Shown piece after piece: positions 58,279 to 64,000 of a DNA stretch of 64,000 nucleotides (position 1 is the stretch's first letter; each line of letters begins with the position of its first letter). The notes under the pieces are model-generated. The model was not told the DNA's origin. It worked only from the letters and a program-made list of their open reading frames with translations, and did no database searches. Where the stretch lies: assembly GCA_014871385.1 (NCBI GenBank), contig CM026426.1, positions 49,401,263 through 49,465,262 on the forward strand, in the 5' to 3' direction. Both the position numbers and the translations under genes were made by a program. Source of the DNA: Ceratodon purpureus (Eukaryota > Streptophyta > Bryopsida > Pseudoditrichales > Ditrichaceae).

Positions 58279-59190
58279 CAGGGTTGTCATAACGGACGGA
58301 TATGGGCCAAATCTGGTGGACCGGGCGGCACTTCGGGCGGATGAATTTATCAGTCCCCGACATTTATCGGACATAACAGTCCCCTAGAAAAAAGTTAATA
58401 GGTACATATCTTTAATATGTGCAAGATAATCTTCAATATATACAAGATTGGGACGGTCAACCGTAAGTCTCAGTCACATGGACCTCCCTGGCTTCTAACG
58501 GACGGACGAGCGGATCGAACGCCACTTCGGACAGGAAGGTCCTCTAAACAACCATGTTTAGAAGTACGCAAGTAGTGACAGAGATGTGATATTCCATGTT
58601 CGTTATATGATAGAACATTCTTTATAAGTGGTTTATTGCCACAATTTCGCAATACTTTTCAATAAACATAACACTTCACACTTGCATTCTCTAGAAATGC
58701 ATGTCCTCTCTTGTGATGTTGCCCAATGTCGCTCTTTCCCTTCTAACCAGCAGCGCTTGCGCCCGATCGCCCGTGGCCGATGCAGCGCTTTCGCCTAAAC
58801 GCACTCGCCTAGAGCAACGATCGTGCCCAATCCTGGCTCGCATCCACATGGTTGCGTGCGTCTACTAGATCTCGCTCGCCGCGACGCTCGCGCCTATTTA
58901 TGTGATCCTGCGCGCGCCCAAAATGACGCTCGCCCCCACGTGCTCTGGCACTCCTGCACACGCCCGTGACAGCGCTCTTGCTCGGCTGCTCGCGCCCGTA
59001 GCGACGCTCTCGCCCACATGCACGCGCCCGTGATGGTGCCCACGCCCGCACTAAGTCAGTGCTGGTAAATACGTTTTACCCTACCATTAATCAACTAGTC
59101 AACGCCCTTATCGGACTGACAAATGGGTATGTTTTGTCACCATGTCGAACTAATGGACTAACACACCATCGATCTGTTATGACAACCCTG
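58279..59190. mobile_element. Non-autonomous hAT-like element with GC-rich core
   Basis: Terminal inverted repeats CAGGGTTGTCATAAC at 58,279-58,293 and, reversed, at 59,176-59,190 (15/15). A CAGGG start is typical of many hAT termini. The 912-bp interior codes for nothing. Its centre (58,720-59,050) is built of degenerate GACGCTCGCGCCC-like words, strikingly GC-rich against its surroundings. Subterminal CGGACGGA and ACTTCGG words recur (58,293/58,498 and 58,331/58,522). The flanking 8-mers (TTTAGAAG and TCTTTATT) do not match, so the insertion is old or the edges are slightly different. Confidence 0.65.
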
Positions 59191-60170
59191 TCTTTATTAA
59201 ACTCATGAAATAAAAACTCACAGCTTCAAAGACAAGGCTAAATGCTTCTTGTCACCCCTCAAGCTGTGATGCTACATTCTTAATATGTATACACATGAAT
59301 TAAAGGAAGGATCAGATTATAGTTGTTCAAAACAAGTAAAATTGAGACATCAAGTAAATAAGCTAGACTATAACTTATTCCAGCTGTGTATCAACTAAGA
59401 AAAGGAAATCTTTAAATACTCTATGATTTCAGCATTTAATTTGTATGCCTTTGAAAGATAGTAAATCATGCGGAAACCAACCAAGAAATCATTCGAACAT
59501 CACAACAATCTAAGTTGAACAGGATACCATTACATTACTAAACCTTGGAGAACAAACTAATAACCACGCTAAAATGGATCAGAACCAAAAACACACAACA
59601 CACAACACACAACACACAACACATAGACAAAGCCACCTACGCGGTAACCACACCACCCAAAGGGAATGTGAAGCTCATCTAACCTATTATTTTATTTTAT
59701 TTTTAAACCCCACCAATCCACAGTACACACACTCACATAGCACTACTCTTCACCCTCACTTCCCACACCCTGTTGCTAACTTCTCACCATGCTCTCAACC
59801 TCTCCTCTACATACAACAATCCTAAGCCAATGCTCAAAACACCACTATCAAATCACACCAGCTACAAACCAAGTGCAGCATCCTTGGCATAAACTCAACC
59901 AAACTCCACAACAAACCCCAATTGTCTAATAACCTAAAACTTTTCAATAAAAAAACCACAAACATCTCCCCTCACTGACCTGAAAGCTAACATTAAACTC
60001 AAACATAGAGGAGAAAAAACCCTACTCAAAGATCAAGCAACCCAAACCCATCACCCAATCCAACTCTGACACACAAAAACCTCATCAATTACCTAGACAA
60101 TCCATGGATGATGCCACAATTACAGAACGCGTGTAACACGTTTGGCTTTCAGAATTGCTTGAAAATAATT
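59191..60170. other. Non-coding stretch with a short microsatellite
   Basis: AT- and C-rich DNA without supported genes. It contains an (ACACACA)n-like run at about 59,588-59,622. Confidence 0.4.
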
Positions 60171-60774
60171 TCCATGTTTAGGATATTAGACACCATTCTG
60201 CATCAGGAGCTCTTGCCCAAATGCGGCAGCCTGCATCTGCCACACTGCCTCCATGTCCTGCATATAGTAAGGCCCCATTCACAATATCAGCACCTCCTCT
60301 CACCAACCTCTGATGAGCTAATATATCTTGGACGTCCTCCAGGAGAAATGTTGCAATACAAAACAAACAGTGCAGGATCAACAGTGTAGTCTCTAGTTCA
60401 TACACACTAGGTTAAAGACTCTCCATGAAAGGACTGTCATGCAGAGGCTTACTACGAGGTCTAAACCAAGGGCAAAAAAAAAGTCAATTGCTCGTTCTGC
60501 CGAAGGAGTGTTCGTCACCTGCTTGTCAAACCACACTGACCACATCAGAAGCGCAGGTTTCACCATCCATCACATAGCAACCTAGAGCCTGGACAAGCAA
60601 AAGCAAATAACCGAGCTCTATTAGAATCCACCTAGATACTGCCAACACTTCATACAACAAAAAAGTTCAAAAGGTTCACCTATGACAATATATCAACTCG
60701 AGTACTCAACATTCAAGACAACTTCTACATCAAGAGCACTCCGCATTTCAAAACTAGTGGAAAAACAGAAGATG

Positions 60775-62030
60775 TCACAGAAATATCTCAGTCTTGTTTC
60801 CCACCTCGGCAATGAATTGAGCTACTCCACCTTCCTCATCGTAGCAGTAGTACACGAACATCGAAGCGGTGAACCACTGGCCTTCGGCGCTCGTGCCACA
60901 CCTTGCCCTCGTGAAACCCAACCCCACCTGGTCTGCCATCGCCGCCCTAGCTGGGGCGCGCATTCATCGTCCGTCGAAAGAGAAGCCGGACGGCGAAAAA
61001 GAGCGACCTAACTAGCGAATTGCAGAACGTGGAAGTGATGTCCCCCAACAGGGCGAACATCTGCGATGCCGCACTCCCCCGCCCTAGCAATTCCGTCTCA
61101 GCCATCGCCATACCCCACCTCCAATATACCCAATCTCCAAATCCCTTCGGGAATCCTAGAATCTCCTCACCCACATCCTTAGGTTTCCAATAAGCTTGTC
61201 CTGGTGTCACTTCGTACGTCACGCGTCCACTTTGATAGGTCGTTCCATTGACCCCTCTAACATTCTACCACGAACTTCAGCGGCTCTGAAATCTCAACTT
61301 CTCAGTCCTTGGAGCTAAACTCTACCATTCCTAGCTCTGTAAGAATACTCATACATCATCCATGTCAAAGGATAAAAGAAAAAGAACCTGTCTCTAGTTG
61401 GATTTGGCCTCAACTTGTCCAAATTAACGCAGCTTTCACTCATTCAAATGCGAAAATAGGATTCCAGCAACAAACAAGAGCAGAATTCCCTGCTGACTAC
61501 AAGTGGATGGGTACATGGGTCTGTGGATGATCGCATCATAGTTGCACAAACGATTCAAACTTTCAGATTAAGATAATTGTCCTATCGAAACCCTAAGTCG
61601 AATCGACAGTACAGAACCCATTCCCAAGGGTTAAGGAGCAACTACCATTCCTGATGTACGAGGATGTCCGGGCATCTCAGTACTGATTCCCAAGAAGAGA
61701 TTCAGATGGTTCATATGTTATTTTAGTGTTCGAGTATCCACAATCAGGATTCGTTTCAAAACGAAATACTCACAAGCGAGAATTTCATGATTTTGTTTCA
61801 CATGTCTCTATTCCTACATGTCGAATTGGATAAAAGAGGATAAAGAAGCGTACCAAAACCAACGCAGCACAACCACCACATTGCAATCCAGGTGCTACGA
61901 GCGCCATCGCCATGGCCATATCCGAGCAGGATCAGCTCAACGCACAAAACGCTATGTTCCAAAATCCTCGTTCCTGAATGCAATGTGAGAATATCAACTG
62001 CAGCTCCAGTAATCAAGCCCACAAGCCCAT
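60775..62030 (-). CDS. Possible host gene exons, unknown membrane-associated product
   Basis: Three minus-strand stretches look protein-like. One is at 62,030-61,798, with hydrophobic blocks (GLYGLVGLITGAAVDIL, WIAMWWLCCVGFGTLLYPLL). One is at 61,222-60,947 (VTPGQAYWKPKDVGEEIL, GDWVYWRWGMAMAETE, ending in an Arg/Phe-rich segment). One is at 60,963-60,775 (EGQWFTASMFVYYCYDEE). The 5' side (about 62,150-62,190) has AACCAAAACCCTAATC, a telobox-like motif common upstream of plant housekeeping genes. I do not recognise the family, and the exon joins are not established. It may be a gene fragment. Confidence 0.25.
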
Positions 62031-62149
62031 ATAAGCCCAGATATCAACAACATGCGGCATAAATTACACCCCAGATTCATCCCCGCATTAAGACTAGAAA
62101 CTACGCACAACAACCTACCTCCCACACATTCATTCAGACATCTCCACAG

Positions 62150-62200
62150 AACCAAAACCCTAATCAGTTTTATGCTAAACCCTCAGTCATCACAAACAAT
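62150..62200 (-). promoter_or_regulatory. Telobox-like motif
   Basis: ACCAAAACCCTAATCAG with a second AAACCCTCA about 20 bp on. AAACCCTAA is a known plant promoter element bound by telobox factors. It would suit a minus-strand gene to the left, but such words also occur by chance in telomere-related DNA. Confidence 0.3.
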
Positions 62201-62379
62201 CAACCTCCACAACTCCCCACATGGCCAATTCAGACGTCATAGAGCTTTTCTCACCAAATTCAAAACAGATACAGAAGAGGTTCGAAAGAGCAAGTGAAGT
62301 TGCGATTGAGATTGTTTTCAGCAGTGGCTAGGATTGTACGTGAAATGGTTGACATGAGAGGCACATCAAATGTCTTCTA

Positions 62380-62950
62380 GTTGGTGCCCAGAGCACTGCC
62401 GTTGACGGCAGTGGTTAGAGGACCCCATTCAAGCCACTTCACCGTGGGTACAAGTTGCAGCCCAAGTTGCAGCCCAAGTTGCAGTCCAGACCACTGCCAT
62501 TGCCGGCAATGGTCTGATGCTCTATTGAGACACTTCAGTGTGAGCTCAAAAAAAAAATTCCATTCCAAGAAAACCACTGCCGGTATTACTAGGGGTTTGA
62601 AACAAGCAACCCCATTCAGATCACTCTTGTTGTCGATAGAGGTTTAAAAAAGACATGTCCATTTTGAATTTTCTTTTATGTTAATCTTTTAGAAGGCCCT
62701 CAAGACAAAAACAATCCAATCTTGACTAATTTAAATTGGAGTCAAGCCAATGCGGTTAACACGATGGGTCCAAGAGATACACTTAAGTTTTGAATTAGCA
62801 CACTGCAAATTGTTGTTTTATAAATATGTACTTCCTCTAAAATCATTATTCTGAAACTTATTCAATTTACTATTTTCCTATTTGGTCTCATTTTAGTTTC
62901 TACAAGAGTTGTTTGAGAGAAATGAGGTTTCATCTTATATTGTTAAATTG
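62380..62950. repeat. Degenerate leading part of the minisatellite family
   Basis: Contains isolated core units CACTGCCGTTGACGGCAGTG (62,394-62,413) and CCACTGCCATTGCCGGCAAT (62,491-62,510), plus a partial at about 62,573. A separate 12-bp repeat, CCCAAGTTGCAG, occurs three times near 62,449-62,484. About 62,650-62,940 is AT-rich with no unit. Confidence 0.55.
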
Positions 62951-64000
62951 CAATTAAGACCTTTGCTGGCACTTGTAGTAGTCAAAAAATGAATATCTCG
63001 ATTTTGCATCTTACTCTTTCAAGCGAGTGCTCGCAACAGCACTAGTCCAAAGGGGTATTTTTTATTTTTGTATTTGACCCCTTCAAACCATTGCCGGCAA
63101 CAGCAATGGTGCAAAGGTGCAATTTTGGTTTTGAATATGGCCTTCTAAACCATTGCCAGCAATGGCAATGGTCCAAAGGGGTACATTTGGTTTTTGAATT
63201 TGACCCCTTAGAACCACCGCCGGCAACAGTAGTGGTCCAAAACAACATTTTTGATTTTTGAATTTGACCCCTTCAAACCATTGTTGTTGACGGCAGTGTT
63301 CCAAAAGATAACATTTGGTTTTTGAAATTGACCCTTGAAACCACTGCCGTCAACGGCAATGGTCCAAAGGGGCATTTGGTTTCTTAATTGGACTCCTTGA
63401 AACCACTACCGTCAATGGCAGTGGTTCAAAGGAGCATTTTTGTAATTGAATTGGACCCCTTCAAACCACTGCCGTTGCAAGCATTGGTTTCAAGGGGACA
63501 TTTAATTTTTTGAAATAGTTTCAAATAGTTGTACTATTCATTTTACTTCCTCTAAAATGATACAGGATTCTGTTAACAAAGTTGTTTTGTATATTATATA
63601 AAAGTTATAAGAGGGCCCTTTGTGCTAGAAGAAGGCGCATTGGGAAATTTTTAAGTTGCACCAAGACCTATGCAGGCCTTGGCACATGTCGAAAAGAGAT
63701 TTTTAATTTTCAAATGCGACCCTATAGACTACTGTTGGCATCGGCATAGGTTTGAAAGGAAACATTTAAATTTTGAAATTGACCTATTGAGACCATTATT
63801 GGCTACGGCAATGATTTGAAAGGAAAAATTTAAATGATTAAATTGACGTTCTAGACCACTGCCAGCAACGGCAGTGATTTGGAAGGGAACATCAAACTTT
63901 TGAAATTGATTTATTTAAACAATTGCCGGCACCGGCTATGGTCTAAAGGGAAATTTTGAAATTTTGAAATTGACTTATTTAAATAATTGCCGGCAACGGC
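62950..64000. repeat. ~63-bp minisatellite with a hairpin core in each unit
   Basis: Core units start at about 63,025, 63,088, 63,150, 63,214, 63,278, 63,341, 63,403 and 63,466, then, after a decayed ~200 bp that keeps the phase, at 63,729, 63,792, 63,856, 63,920 and 63,984. The spacing is 62-64 bp throughout. Each unit has an inverted repeat, CCATTGCCGGCAACGGCAAT-like, followed by GGTCCAAAGGGG-CATTTTTGGTTTTTG and GACCCCTT. The array continues beyond the window. Open frames across it are a consequence of the 63 = 3 x 21 period. Confidence 0.85.

Noticed and set aside
63042-63304. Repetitive open frames rich in AVAGNGL-type units
   Set aside because: The 63-bp repeat period is a multiple of three, so any stop-free frame stays open; no evidence of coding.
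62950-64000. CRISPR-like array of spaced repeats
   Set aside because: The spacers are as conserved as the repeats and the DNA is plant nuclear; it is a minisatellite.

Overview
The window looks like repeat-rich nuclear DNA of a seedless land plant (bryophyte, lycophyte or fern). The evidence is plant-type CACTA transposons with TNP2, DUF4218 and DUF4216 domains, a Ty1/copia remnant, TTTAGG-type repeats, a telobox-like AAACCCTAA motif, and one host exon that reads as the start of SPAG6/PF16. SPAG6/PF16 is an axoneme protein kept only by plants with swimming sperm. No bacterial signals are seen. Host coding content is very sparse: the SPAG6-like exon at 3.6 kb, and possibly weak exons at 60.8-62.0 kb.

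Layout. 1-0.56 kb: end of a hAT transposase. 0.6-11.4 kb: AT-rich DNA with the SPAG6-like exon and a GC-rich tandem block at 6.2 kb. 11.4-12.0 kb: copia fossil. 13.95-16.3 kb: a tRNA-derived SINE lying tail-to-tail with the 3' part of a LINE-like retroelement (methyltransferase-like, RNase H, CCHC and endonuclease-like regions). 17.09-31.39 kb: a 14.3-kb CACTA element (CACTA-1) with matching ends and a TAC target duplication. It carries a TNP2 transposase gene, a TNPA-like gene with a Transposase_24-like domain, and three further genes (cysteine-rich, coiled-coil, membrane protein). 33.5-34.2 kb plus 46.3-46.4 kb: the 3' part of another TNP2 gene, split by a large insertion.

That insertion (34.26-46.10 kb, 11.8 kb) has 40-bp terminal inverted repeats that are 38/40 identical. 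It encodes a long, broken, probably DDE-type transposase that I cannot assign to a named superfamily, a RING-like/coiled-coil protein, and a further unknown protein. Twelve exact copies of a near-palindromic 9-mer lie scattered through it. This is the best candidate for an undescribed system.

46.4-54.2 kb: a decayed second CACTA (CACTA-2) with the CACTA-1 gene order in mirror image but without the two cargo genes. 56.2-58.2 kb: the TNPA-side end of another CACTA of the same family. 58.3-59.2 kb: a non-autonomous, hAT-like element with a GC-rich interior. 62.4-64.0 kb: a roughly 63-bp minisatellite with a hairpin in each unit, running off the window.

How the genes work together: within each CACTA, TNP2 would be the catalytic transposase and the TNPA-like protein would bind the subterminal CCGGGTA/CCGGATA-type repeats. 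All the transposase genes seen here carry nonsense or frame changes, so these copies look inactive unless helped in trans.
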